NCBI GenBank assembly: GCA_029261155.1 | Contig: JAJDBW010000001.1 | Location: 52,666-116,665, forward strand | DNA length: 64,000 nt | DNA from: Nitrospirota bacterium | GTDB taxonomy: Bacteria; Nitrospirota; Nitrospiria; SBBL01; JAADHI01 | Direction of reading: 5' to 3' | Shown here: piece by piece, positions 1 through 8,375 of the stretch | Numbering within the stretch: the stretch's first letter is position 1 | Layout: the number at the start of each line of letters is the position of its first letter | Notes under the pieces: generated by a model | Database searches by the model: none | Seen by the model: the letters and a program-made list of their open reading frames with translations, nothing else | What the model was told of the DNA's origin: nothing | Translations under genes and position numbers: made by a program

Positions 1-1
1 C

Positions 2-184
2 CAGGCGGGCCCCATGCCCTTCGCCCGTTTCATGGAACTGGCGCTCTACCATCCGGAGCTGGGCTACTACAGTTCGCCGGGGGAGAAGATTGGGTGGAAG
101 GGGGATTTTTACACCAGCGCTTCGGTGCATTGCATTTTCAGGGAATGGCCGGCAATGGGGATCGCGTTTTACGCTTGCTCATAG
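2..184 (+). pseudogene. Truncated 5' fragment of a MidA-type methyltransferase gene (left-edge partial)
   Basis: Bases 2-130 align without gaps to 1015-1143 inside the intact methyltransferase gene downstream, with about five mismatches. The reading frame is open from the window edge, matches the intact protein from its residue 16 onward with one amino-acid difference over the shared part (P for A after YYSS), then leaves the homology after ...TSASVH and ends at a TAG at 182-184 after about 17 unrelated residues. It lacks the whole catalytic Rossmann part, so it is a dead fragment. Its true start lies left of the window. Small divergence between the copies suggests recombination with a slightly different allele or an older duplication, not assembly stutter. 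Confidence 0.8.
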
Positions 185-212
185 CCGTAAGGCACAAGCC
201 CAGCGGCTTTAC

Positions 213-485
213 TTATTCGCGGGCGCCTTGCGTATCGGGGTGGGCGGCTTTGACATTTGTGCATTTTTCATAGACAAACTCAGGGTCAAGATCAATTCCA
301 GGGGGCCACTCAATGGTGTCGAAGGCCACCTTGACCTGCCGAAACGTTTCAACATCCCTGAGACGCCGAAAGACGCCAAAATCTAAGAACGGTTTCATGT
401 CCAAGGTGCCACGCGCTCCATTATCAAAAACAATCGAGAGCACATAGTCCTCACCAGGCGTCACTTCTTTTACTGAAGGGCACAT
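213..485 (-). CDS. DUF2442 domain protein
   Basis: A 90-residue protein starting MCPSVKEV. The first third is a predicted beta-rich segment (YVLSIVFDNGARGTLDMKPFL), followed by the FGVFRRLRD and FRQVKV...DTIEWPPGIDLDPEFVYEK pattern typical of DUF2442, a small family often encoded beside DUF4160 proteins. The ATG at 485 is preferred over upstream in-frame ATGs because AAGGAG lies just before it. It starts 11 nt after the DUF4160 gene, so the two form an operon. DUF4160/DUF2442 pairs are widely suspected to be toxin-antitoxin-like, but no activity can be read from the sequence. The C-terminus continues to 213, close to the break point of the truncated methyltransferase copy. Confidence 0.8.
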   Translation of the reverse strand: MCPSVKEVTPGEDYVLSIVFDNGARGTLDMKPFLDFGVFRRLRDVETFRQVKVAFDTIEWPPGIDLDPEFVYEKCTNVKAAHPDTQGARE

Positions 486-496
486 TAATGAACTCC

Positions 497-763
497 TTAT
501 TGAAGCGGTTGGATTTTGAAGGGTTCTTCTCCGTTCATGACTAAATCCCAGTCGGCCAATAATTCCTCCTGACGCAGTTCGGCCCATGCGATGACCAGCT
601 TTGTCTGTTTCTTCGGAAGGTCGCCCTCAATGACTTCACATGTACGAATATTCACTCTGGCCTTATGTTCTGCATAATAGACATGGAAATGCGGAGGAGG
701 ATGTTCACCTGGAGCAAAGTACATTCGTATGATGATACCATAAAACATCGAAATCGTAGGCAT
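497..763 (-). CDS. DUF4160 domain protein
   Basis: An 88-residue protein starting MPTISMFYGIIIRMYF. It has the family hallmarks: a short beta-strand with GIIIRMYF, then EHPPPHFHVYYAEHKARV, where the clustered prolines and histidines could bind a metal or form an active site. The C-terminal half (KKQTKLVIAWAELRQEELLADWDLV) is helical. The start is set by GGGAAAG about 8 nt upstream on the minus strand. It is first of a two-gene operon with DUF2442. The pair is likely a small mobile or TA-like module because it is bounded by duplicated methyltransferase sequence. Function is unproven. Upstream bases 764-969 hold its unassigned promoter and no other gene. Confidence 0.8.
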   Translation of the reverse strand: MPTISMFYGIIIRMYFAPGEHPPPHFHVYYAEHKARVNIRTCEVIEGDLPKKQTKLVIAWAELRQEELLADWDLVMNGEEPFKIQPLQ

Positions 764-969
764 ATGAAATCTTTCCCACAAAAGATTATACTGCTTTAGA
801 TTCGTTGCGGGTCGCTCCGTCCAACGCGGCGTGAATCCACAAATCCTCCACAATATACAACTTCCCGATTGTCCGGATGGTAGCGAATTAAAGGTCAATT
901 AGCAATTCCTTTGTTGATCATGCGCAAGTCCAGGCCTTATGATGACAGCACGTCCAAAGAGACTCCCCA

Positions 970-2109
970 ATGCCCAAACCCCAACTCGTTGCCGCCATCA
1001 AAAACGAAATCGCCCAAGCGGGCCCCATGCCCTTCGCCCGTTTCATGGAGCTGGCCCTCTACCATCCGGAGCTGGGCTACTACAGTTCGGCGGGGGAGAA
1101 GATTGGGTGGAAGGGGGATTTTTACACCAGCGCGTCGGTGCATCCCATCTTTGGCGAACTGCTCGCCAAACAAATTGCACAGATGGCGGAACACATCGGC
1201 GACGCGCCCTTTACTTTGGTCGAAGTCGGGGCGGGCAAAGGCACGCTCTGCCACGATATCCTCAAAGCCATTCAACAAGAGCATTCCGCCTTGTTTGCGC
1301 GCCTGGACTATGTCATCGTCGAGGGCAGTCCTTGGCTGAAAGAAAAACAAAAGGAATGGCTGGCCCCGCTTTTCCCGGAGCGCCTTTCGTGGGCCGATGA
1401 TATTCCCAAGGGTTTTAAGGGCGTCGTCCTCACCAACGAACTGATCGACGCCTTCCCCGTGCACCGACTCCGCGTTGAGGGCGAGGCGATTCAGGAAATC
1501 CATGTCGATTGGCAGGATGAGGCCTTTGTCGAAGTCCTCAAGCCCCCTTCGACCCCGGCCTTGGCGGCCTATGTTCAGCGCCTCGATCTGAGTTTTGCAA
1601 AACCCGTCGAAATCGAAATCAACCTGCGGGCCTTGGATTGGATGGTATCGGTCGGACAGTCCCTGGCGAAAGGCTTTGTGCTCACCATCGACTACGGCTA
1701 CCCGGCCAGGGAACTCTATTCCATCAAGCGACCGAAGGGCACCTTCCTCTGTTACCGCAAGCACAAAACGAACGAGAAGCCCTACGAAGACATCGGTGAA
1801 CAAGACATGACGGCCCACATCGATTTTACTTCATTGGCAAACAAAGGAAAATCTGTGGGATTAGAAACCCTCGGCTTCACCGACCAGATGCACTTTCTCA
1901 TGGGCTTGGGCATCGCCCAACGCATGGAAGGGCCGGGGAGCAAGATGTTCGAATCGGAGGAAGCGAAAAAAGAATTTCTCGCCATGAAGCAACTCATGGC
2001 CCCGGACGCCATGGGCCAAACCTTTAAAGTCCTCATCCAAGCCAAGGGCCTGCCCGCCGACATTAAACTCGACGGGCTTCAGTTCAAACCCTTTTTTCAA
2101 TTAGATTAA
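970..2109 (+). CDS. SAM-dependent methyltransferase, MidA/NDUFAF7 family
   Basis: A 379-residue protein of the COG1565 type, related to mitochondrial NDUFAF7/MidA, an arginine methyltransferase that helps assemble complex I; bacterial substrates are mostly unknown. Visible hallmarks are the N-terminal MPFARFMELALYHPELGYYSS block (residues 20-40), GDFYTSASVHPIFGELLA, the SAM-binding VEVGAGKGTLCHDIL (about 84-98), VLTNELIDAFPVHR (about 152-165) and VLTIDYGYPARELY. Length is normal for the family. The ATG at 970 fits the N-terminus of relatives, although its ribosome site is weak. Its 5' third is duplicated at the left window edge, and the TA-like pair lies between the two copies, so its native promoter may have been displaced. 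Confidence 0.88.
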   Translation: MPKPQLVAAIKNEIAQAGPMPFARFMELALYHPELGYYSSAGEKIGWKGDFYTSASVHPIFGELLAKQIAQMAEHIGDAPFTLVEVGAGKGTLCHDILKAIQQEHSALFARLDYVIVEGSPWLKEKQKEWLAPLFPERLSWADDIPKGFKGVVLTNELIDAFPVHRLRVEGEAIQEIHVDWQDEAFVEVLKPPSTPALAAYVQRLDLSFAKPVEIEINLRALDWMVSVGQSLAKGFVLTIDYGYPARELYSIKRPKGTFLCYRKHKTNEKPYEDIGEQDMTAHIDFTSLANKGKSVGLETLGFTDQMHFLMGLGIAQRMEGPGSKMFESEEAKKEFLAMKQLMAPDAMGQTFKVLIQAKGLPADIKLDGLQFKPFFQLD

Positions 2110-2155
2110 ACCGCGCATAGGTCTATTCAATTTTCAGTAAAGTCAACTAAAGCTT

Positions 2156-2175
2156 CCCCCTTTGAAAAAGGGGGG
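2156..2175. repeat. C-rich/G-rich hairpin between converging genes
   Basis: CCCCCTTT and AAGGGGGG form a strong short stem with a loop of about four bases. It lies between the methyltransferase stop and the end of the converging peptidase gene. No U-run follows on either strand, so it may be a dispersed palindromic repeat that also stops or stabilises transcripts. Only one copy is seen in this window. Confidence 0.4.
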
Positions 2176-2244
2176 ATAACGAAAACCGGACAGACACGCA
2201 GCACTGCCCCTACGTTTAATGCAATGCAAATGATTCGCTTTGTC

Positions 2245-3042
2245 TTAGATTAAATTTAAGGCGGTTTCGAAGGCCAAGAGATGGGCGGCGACGCGTTGTT
2301 GCATCGCCAGGCGGGTTGGGGTTTCCGCCGTGATGCAGAGATCGCTGCCTTGCGCGCTGAGGTAGATGGTTTGCGGCCAGCCGCCGCGTTGGTCCAATCG
2401 CGCCAAAAAATCTGCGTCCATCTCCGTCGGTGTGGAAATCACCCCGCCCCGAGCAGGCATTTCTTCAATCGCGTCGGCGGTGTTGATGGGACAAATCTTT
2501 TCGATGCGCTCGATGATGGCGGTGCCGATAGGCTTTCGTCCATTGCGGGCCATTTCGTAAAGATAGTAGCCCTGTGAATCGACATCCTCGTGGCATTCGT
2601 AGGCAAAATCGAATCGTCGGCCCGCAATCGCTTCCTTCAAAAATCGCACTTCGCTTTGCGGCGTTTTCTTGTCAAACTCCCGATTGAGATCGACCTTCGC
2701 GCCGTTTTCGCGCGTATTGTATTCGTAACCGAAGGGGTTGATGCAGGGAAAGACGGTAAACTGGAAGCGCTCAAACAGGTCCTGATTTTTAGCGAGGGCA
2801 GTCAGCCACTGCAGCACGGCCTCGACCCCGGCGGGCTCGTCCCCATGAATGCCGCCGCTGAGGCAGACCTGTTTTTTATCGGAACCGCCGTCGCTCTGTG
2901 CACACCAAAAAGGATAGGCCTCGCCGAAATAGGCGATATCGCCCAGCGCGCGCATCTTTATGCCCGTTAAGGGTTCGATGGTCTTTAAAAGCCGATCGCT
3001 GAAATCAGAAAAACGGCGTATTTTTTTAGCAGGGCGTGTCAT
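2245..3042 (-). CDS. M14-family zinc carboxypeptidase / succinylglutamate desuccinylase-like protein
   Basis: A 265-residue protein with zinc-peptidase M14/AstE-AspA features: GGIHGDEPAG (about 63-72) gives the HxxE zinc ligands, VDLNREF supplies the substrate-binding Arg, and FAYECHED gives the third zinc ligand His. No signal peptide is visible, so it is probably cytoplasmic. It overlaps the end of the upstream membrane/spermidine-synthase-like gene by 4 nt (ATGA type), which implies co-translation. The family cleaves amide bonds of small peptides or N-acyl amino acids, and the exact substrate cannot be told. A link with polyamine or acyl-amine chemistry is only suggested by the neighbour. 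Confidence 0.8.
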   Translation of the reverse strand: MTRPAKKIRRFSDFSDRLLKTIEPLTGIKMRALGDIAYFGEAYPFWCAQSDGGSDKKQVCLSGGIHGDEPAGVEAVLQWLTALAKNQDLFERFQFTVFPCINPFGYEYNTRENGAKVDLNREFDKKTPQSEVRFLKEAIAGRRFDFAYECHEDVDSQGYYLYEMARNGRKPIGTAIIERIEKICPINTADAIEEMPARGGVISTPTEMDADFLARLDQRGGWPQTIYLSAQGSDLCITAETPTRLAMQQRVAAHLLAFETALNLI

Positions 3043-6000
3043 TGCCGCAAACTGGCCGACACGGGGTTGGTAATCTGCGCCTCTCGTGCGGCCTCGATGA
3101 CCCGGATGTCGTTTTTGTCTAATGTTGTCTTTTGCACGAAGGCCCCAAAGGCGGTTTTCGCCTCGACATTTCTATCCAATTCCTTGTAGGCCAGGCCGAG
3201 ATAGTAGTGGAGCATGCTGCCGGCGGCCTGGCGTCCCAAGCCCGCGATGCCGGCTTCGAGCATGTCGGCCGAGGCCTGGTAGTGTCCGAGTAAATAGAGG
3301 CCTGCGCCGCCGTAGAGATCGCCCAAGGGTTTTGCGACTATCTGTTCGAAGATGAGGGCCATGCGCATTTCTTCCGGGATCTGTATGCCGACCTCGCGCC
3401 GCCATGCCACTTGCTTCCAATAGGTGAGTGACCTAAAGCCTTGCGGATCGACCTCCAATTCTCTGCGCCAATCGTCGAGGGCGACAATGAATTTCCCCAA
3501 GGCCTCTTTTCCTGCTTCCTCCTGACCCAGCTTATTGTGGGTGAGATGTTGATAGTAATAAACGTAGGGCGTGGAAAATAACTCACCAATCTTCAGCGCG
3601 TCCAGTGCCCCCCGGTAGTCGCCTTTAAAATAGGCGTCGACCCCTCGATAGTATGCCGCCTTAACATCCACCATCGTTCCGGTTTTTATTTTCGCAAGAT
3701 AGGCCCCGGCCTTTTGATAGGCCCCCTGCGATTGATAATACTGCGAGAGACTCAATAGGCTTTCCTCGTGTTGCGCATCTTGGGTCAGGGCGCGAAGCCA
3801 GTATCGTTCCGCGCCCTGCCGGTCGCCTTGGGCGAATTGCAGACGGCCCAAGAGCCATTCTCCTTCCGCCGAGGGGGTCAGGCGAAGTCCCTTCGTAATC
3901 GTTTCTTCCGCTTCTTTCCATTTTTCGTTTCGCATAAAGCCTTTGGCGATATTGAAATAGCCTTCGGCTTTTTCTTGGTCCGATACCGCTTTGCCGAAGA
4001 GATAGTTGCCACCCGCCGTGGCCGCCCCTTTCAATTCCGCGATGTGGATGGACATGGTGTCCTCGAAGAGGGATTTCGGCGTTTGAAATTCCACCCGCGT
4101 GAAATCGTCCGTATTCAAGTCGGCTTGGCCAACATAACGCGCGATTTCGTTTGGGCCGATCATAAAGTGCGACCACAGATCGAAGATGGAAAAAATGTTT
4201 GCGCGTGCCAAATCCGCGGCCACTTTTTTGTCGTCGATCCGCTGTGCGATAAGCTCGCGGTTGACCTCAAAGGGCGTTTCCGAGCCGAGCATGATGAGAT
4301 CGCCCGCATCCGTATAAAAAATCATCACTTCCTCAAAGACGGTGTCGAAGGTGCGAATAACGGATTTTAATTCCTGGGCACGGATGCCATAAAAATGGAT
4401 CCACTGCGAAAAGATGCCGCCGGGCTTCAGATGTGCCTTCCCGAGTTGAAAAAACTCACGGGTAAACAATTTTGCCGAACCGCTGCGCCAGGGATGCGAG
4501 GGTTCCGAGACGATTACATCGTAGCGGTCATCCGTTCGGAGCAGATAATTCCGCGCATCGTCCATCGCCAAAGTCACGCGCGGATCGTCCAACACGCTGC
4601 CGCTGAAACGATCGAAGAAGCGCGAGCCTTCGATGACGGCGGGTTCGAGTTCGAGGGTAATGAGTTTTTCGACGGGATGGGTGATCATCGATCCCGTGGT
4701 AATGCCGCTGCCGTGGCCGATGAGCATGACCTCTTTCGGCTCTTGCGGGACGAGTAGCATGGGCAGGTGGGCGACAAGGACTTGTGTTTTCATATCGCCC
4801 GTGGTTGAGGCATTGGCCTTGCCGTCGATGGCCAAAGCGAGATGGGGTTCTTTGGCCAGGGTGGGGTGCTGGACCACGGTCACGGTCGAAGAAATGCCTT
4901 CCTTATAATAAAGCAGGTTCAACTTGGCCTGTTGGCCGAAGAGATCGCTCGACATCATCAGCGGGTCCCAGGTGGGCGAGGAGATGGAGACGATCAGTAG
5001 AAAGCCAAAGACCCCGCCCGTCGCCCAGCCTTTACTCTGCGCCAATGCGGGCGATTGTTTGACTTCCTGCTGGGTAAATAAAAACCAGAGCACCAGGCAT
5101 AAAAAGGCATTGATGGTAATTGCCAGGTGAAGGCTCTTTTGAATGCCTAAAGTCGGCAGGAGGATAAAGCCGACGGCGAAGGAACCAAAAATGGTGCCCA
5201 AAGTGTTCACGGCGTAGGCCTTACCCACGATGGCGCCCAGGGGTTTATTCGCATCATCCTTAGTAGTGAGGAGATGGATGACGAGGGGGAAGACCCCGCC
5301 CATCAAGAGTGTCGGGACCAGCATGACGGCGGCGGAGAGAATAAACTTCGCCGTATCGCGGACCAGTTTCCAGGTGTGAAAGACCGTCATGATCTTCAAA
5401 AAGATCGACGGCAGGAGGGGGAAGATAAATTCCCCGGCAAAGCAGCTGAGGGCAATGCCGCCTTGGACGAGCGTAAAAAGCAGGAGGGGACGCTTGAAAT
5501 GCTTTAAGAGCAAGGAAAAGATAAAACTGCCGAGGGCGAGTCCAAGCAGATAGGTCCCCAACATGGTGGCGTAGGAATAGACCGTCGAGCCGAGAATCAG
5601 TGTGAGGATGCGCGTCCAGATGACTTCGTAGACCATGGCGGCGAAGCCGGAAACCGCGAAGACGATAAGGAGAACCTGCCTTCTTCTTCGCAGGGCTTTT
5701 TCGGCTCCTTGCGCTGCGCGCAGCGATTTTTGACTGCCCTTCTTTTTGATTGAGTTGATCGGGTTGATCGGAACGGGGGTTTCTTCGACGAGAGGCACTG
5801 GAGTAATGGCCCTTTTTCCCAGAAGATAGGCCATGAGGGCGATCAAGCCGTTGAGCCCTGCCGCGATAAAGACGGATTTTTGAAGGCCCAAGGACGGAAG
5901 CAAGATAAATCCTGCGCCCAAGACCCCCGCAACCGCTCCAAATGTGTTAAAGGCATAGAGTAGACCGATGCGCTGGCCCACGCTCTCTTGGTTTTTGTAG

Positions 6001-6413
6001 CGCTGGGCAAGGACGGGGAGTGTGCCGCCCATTAAGGCTGTGGGGATGAGTAAAATGAAAACGGCTAAAACAAAGCGGACGAGACTAAAGGCGTAGAAGG
6101 AAAAATCGAACCAATCCGAAAGCACACGATAGATCGGAAGCAGGCCCGTAAACATGAGGGGCACCAGAAAGGCATAGGCCCCGATGCCCAATTCGAGCAA
6201 GGCGTAAACATGCAGCGGATTGGCGTAGCGTTCCGCCCGTTTGCCGAAGTACCAGCTGCCCAGAGCCAAGCCCCCCATAAAGGCCGTCAGCAGGGTCGAG
6301 ATGGCGAACATGGAGGCCCCGAAGACCAAAATGAGCTCGCGCATCCAGACCATCTGATAAATCAGCGCGGTAAAGCCGGAAAGAAAAAAGAGTATGGGCA
6401 CGAATAAAAACAT
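3039..6413 (-). CDS. Fused multi-spanning membrane / spermidine-synthase-like / TPR protein
   Basis: An 1124-residue protein. Residues 1-195 and about 245-470 are two hydrophobic blocks with repeated GFTALIYQMVWMREL / GFAAMVYEVIWTRIL and PTALMGGTLPVL / PTLLMGGVFPLV motifs, joined by a basic linker. Then comes a spermidine-synthase-like Rossmann domain (about 510-760) with LIGHGSGITTG, LELEP and DDARNYLL. The usual catalytic aspartate motif is replaced by YDVIVSEPSHPWRSG, so true aminopropyl transfer is doubtful. Residues about 840-1110 are TPR-like helical repeats. Proteins of this layout are common in environmental bacteria and annotated as fused MFS/spermidine synthase. It is first in an operon with the M14-like gene. 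No good ribosome site is visible before ATG 6413. Confidence 0.85.
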   Translation of the reverse strand: MFLFVPILFFLSGFTALIYQMVWMRELILVFGASMFAISTLLTAFMGGLALGSWYFGKRAERYANPLHVYALLELGIGAYAFLVPLMFTGLLPIYRVLSDWFDFSFYAFSLVRFVLAVFILLIPTALMGGTLPVLAQRYKNQESVGQRIGLLYAFNTFGAVAGVLGAGFILLPSLGLQKSVFIAAGLNGLIALMAYLLGKRAITPVPLVEETPVPINPINSIKKKGSQKSLRAAQGAEKALRRRRQVLLIVFAVSGFAAMVYEVIWTRILTLILGSTVYSYATMLGTYLLGLALGSFIFSLLLKHFKRPLLLFTLVQGGIALSCFAGEFIFPLLPSIFLKIMTVFHTWKLVRDTAKFILSAAVMLVPTLLMGGVFPLVIHLLTTKDDANKPLGAIVGKAYAVNTLGTIFGSFAVGFILLPTLGIQKSLHLAITINAFLCLVLWFLFTQQEVKQSPALAQSKGWATGGVFGFLLIVSISSPTWDPLMMSSDLFGQQAKLNLLYYKEGISSTVTVVQHPTLAKEPHLALAIDGKANASTTGDMKTQVLVAHLPMLLVPQEPKEVMLIGHGSGITTGSMITHPVEKLITLELEPAVIEGSRFFDRFSGSVLDDPRVTLAMDDARNYLLRTDDRYDVIVSEPSHPWRSGSAKLFTREFFQLGKAHLKPGGIFSQWIHFYGIRAQELKSVIRTFDTVFEEVMIFYTDAGDLIMLGSETPFEVNRELIAQRIDDKKVAADLARANIFSIFDLWSHFMIGPNEIARYVGQADLNTDDFTRVEFQTPKSLFEDTMSIHIAELKGAATAGGNYLFGKAVSDQEKAEGYFNIAKGFMRNEKWKEAEETITKGLRLTPSAEGEWLLGRLQFAQGDRQGAERYWLRALTQDAQHEESLLSLSQYYQSQGAYQKAGAYLAKIKTGTMVDVKAAYYRGVDAYFKGDYRGALDALKIGELFSTPYVYYYQHLTHNKLGQEEAGKEALGKFIVALDDWRRELEVDPQGFRSLTYWKQVAWRREVGIQIPEEMRMALIFEQIVAKPLGDLYGGAGLYLLGHYQASADMLEAGIAGLGRQAAGSMLHYYLGLAYKELDRNVEAKTAFGAFVQKTTLDKNDIRVIEAAREAQITNPVSASLRQ

Positions 6414-6579
6414 GGGGTCGTATCTTAGAGGAAACGGGGGAGAATCTCAATCATGGCTTAAAGATACAAGAGGGGGAGACTGCCTTGACAAGGTTTCTTA
6501 AATGGAATGGGCTTCAAAGCCATGAGCGGCTTGCTGTACATCTCCACTTCAGCGGCGAATTATGTTATGATTCGCAGTC

Positions 6580-7608
6580 ATGAATCGCTTTTTTCGTCCT
6601 CTTTTTCTGCTTACGCTTATCCTCGCCCCCTTGCTCTTTTTTTTAAGGGGCACTTCGGGTGAGATCGCTTCCAAAAAAAAGGTGGATCCTTACGAGCGTG
6701 AGGACTGCCGCGCCTGCCACAAGGGCCCGCAAATGCACCAGATTGACGATTCCCGCGCGCCCTGGTGCGTGCCTTGCCACCGCATGCACGATGTCGGCAC
6801 AACCCTCGGCTTAAAAACCTATTCGAAGCAGTTGCTTCGTTTGGCCGAAGAGAAAAGCGGAACAGCCGAGGGGATCGTTCCGCAAGAGATGGTTTTGATC
6901 CCGTCGGGCGCGTTTATGATGGGTGAGAATTTTTCGAAAAAAAGTCTTGGGCCGCGCCACAAGGTCTCTCTTGACGATTACTATATGGATCGTTACCATG
7001 TGACCAATGCGCATTATCAGGTTTTTGTCGACGCGACGCGACGCTTGCCACCGCCGCATTGGTTCGGCACCCAATATCCGCCCGCCAAGGCGAATCATCC
7101 CGTATCTTTTGTGAGTTGGTTTGATGCCGAGGCCTATTGTCGCTGGGCCGGAAAGCGCCTGCCCACGGAGGCGGAATGGGAAAAAGCAGCGCGCGGGACC
7201 GACGGACGAATGTTTCCCTGGGGAACGGCATACGAGAAGCTGCGCGCCAATATCTATCAAGAAGGCTATAAGGACACCACCCCGGTCGACCGCTTCCCGG
7301 AAGGCAAATCGCCCTACGGCATTTACGATATGGCGGGTAATCTTTTTCAATGGACAAGTAACTGGTTCTTGCCTTATCCAGGCAACGAGGTGCCGCACCC
7401 TAATTTTGGCGAAACCCTGAAAGTGCTGCGCGGCGGGTCGTTTTACGACTGCAGCAATTACCGTTGCGGCATCTCATTTCAAACCTTCAACCGAATCTCG
7501 CTGCTACCGCAGACCCGTGCCATCTCAGCGGGCTTTCGTTGCGCGAAGTCGGCAGAACCCAATACGAAAAATCGTTCAGAAGACCCATCGAAAGAACGAA
7601 AAAGTTAA
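6580..7608 (+). CDS. Exported formylglycine-generating-enzyme-like protein with two CxxCH haem motifs
   Basis: A 342-residue protein with an N-terminal signal/anchor (residues 4-23), two c-type haem motifs CRACH (43-47) and CVPCH (63-67), and a SUMF1/FGE-sulfatase fold from about residue 100: EMVLIPSGAFMMG, DDYYMDRYHVTNAHYQVF, PVSFVSWFDAEAYCRWAGKRLPTEAEWE, YDMAGNLFQWTSNW and a closing RGGSF...GFRCA. Two cysteines five residues apart (GGSFYDCSNYRC) resemble the copper-binding pair of true FGE but are shifted by one residue. Haem motifs plus an FGE fold suggest a periplasmic redox or cytochrome-associated role. The ATG has no clear Shine-Dalgarno, and a TATGAT box at 6566-6571 would make the message nearly leaderless. 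Confidence 0.85.
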   Translation: MNRFFRPLFLLTLILAPLLFFLRGTSGEIASKKKVDPYEREDCRACHKGPQMHQIDDSRAPWCVPCHRMHDVGTTLGLKTYSKQLLRLAEEKSGTAEGIVPQEMVLIPSGAFMMGENFSKKSLGPRHKVSLDDYYMDRYHVTNAHYQVFVDATRRLPPPHWFGTQYPPAKANHPVSFVSWFDAEAYCRWAGKRLPTEAEWEKAARGTDGRMFPWGTAYEKLRANIYQEGYKDTTPVDRFPEGKSPYGIYDMAGNLFQWTSNWFLPYPGNEVPHPNFGETLKVLRGGSFYDCSNYRCGISFQTFNRISLLPQTRAISAGFRCAKSAEPNTKNRSEDPSKERKS

Positions 7609-7634
7609 TGCATGTTTAAAGGAGTCTTAGAATC

Positions 7635-8096
7635 ATGATGCAAAGATCAATCGCCATTTGCTTGGCCTTAATCCTTTCCCTCTTCTCCTCCGTATTTTCG
7701 AATGCCCTTGCACAGGAGAAGGAATGGGTGTTTTTTGTGAAGGACAATCTCTTCAATCATTACTATGACAAAGTATCGATTAACCGTTTGCCGGAGGACA
7801 TCGTCCAAGTGCTCATTAAGGTTGAGCCTCGCGGAAAAGAAGCCTACGACCTGCTCATGAAAGTAAGAAAACAAAAAGGGTTTCTGATGGGCGGCTACGA
7901 AGAGTATCAATATACGCTCAAGGCGATTGAGATAAACTGCCCGGAGAAGACCAAAAATACTCTGGATCAAAGCGACTATGGGGAAAATGGAAAGCTACTC
8001 GACTCCATCCGGGCCATCGCGCGCAAATGGGACCCCATCGAAGCCGAATCGATTGATGCTTTTTATCATCAGGCGCTTTGCACGGAAAAGAAGTAA
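7635..8096 (+). CDS. Exported small protein, surface-adhesin E-like
   Basis: A 153-residue protein with a clear Sec signal peptide (about residues 1-27, ending NALA) and a mature part of the pattern seen in the surface-adhesin protein E family: EWVFFVKDN...YYDKVSINRLPEDIVQVLIKVEP, a lysine-rich centre, YTLKAIEINCPEKT and a closing KWDPIEAESIDAFYHQALC. The two cysteines near residues 98 and 149 could form a disulfide. AAAGGAG lies upstream of the tandem ATGs at 7635/7638. It begins 26 nt after the haem/FGE-like gene on the same strand, so co-transcription is likely. Function is unknown; the family name comes from one Haemophilus protein. Confidence 0.7.
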   Translation: MMQRSIAICLALILSLFSSVFSNALAQEKEWVFFVKDNLFNHYYDKVSINRLPEDIVQVLIKVEPRGKEAYDLLMKVRKQKGFLMGGYEEYQYTLKAIEINCPEKTKNTLDQSDYGENGKLLDSIRAIARKWDPIEAESIDAFYHQALCTEKK

Positions 8097-8162
8097 AGCC
8101 TAAAACCCCTGTTCATGCCCCACGAGATATCGATTTAAATCCTCAATCAATAAATTCGACGT

Positions 8163-8237
8163 AGGCCTGTCTTTATACTTAATCCATATAGATAGGCCTC
8201 GTAAAAAAAATTAAAAAAACTCGTATATCCACGAGTT
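8163..8237. repeat. Two inverted repeats in a 279-base gap
   Basis: The gap 8097-8375 holds no gene. Two hairpins are visible: AGGCCTGTCT (8163-8172) with AGATAGGCCT (8190-8199), one mismatch and a 17-nt loop, and AACTCGT (8218-8224) with ACGAGTT (8231-8237), a perfect 7-bp stem. An A-rich run lies between them. They could terminate the upstream operon or be a leader structure for the next gene. Confidence 0.4.
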
Positions 8238-8375
8238 GTCTCCGTCAATTCTTCACTGTTAGACTTTCATAGTGTTTCTTAAGATAAAATGGCTAAGCCC
8301 ACGAAAGCTCGCCACAGGGGTTTAGAACGCTTTGCAGTTAGGAAAACGAAGATCATCTATGGAAAAGGAGTCCTA

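Noticed and set aside
937..1818. 293-codon minus-strand frame opposite the methyltransferase gene
   Set aside because: Antisense shadow of a well-supported gene; no family pattern.
8163..8237. CRISPR-like or MITE element
   Set aside because: Only two different hairpins, with no repeated unit or target-site duplication.
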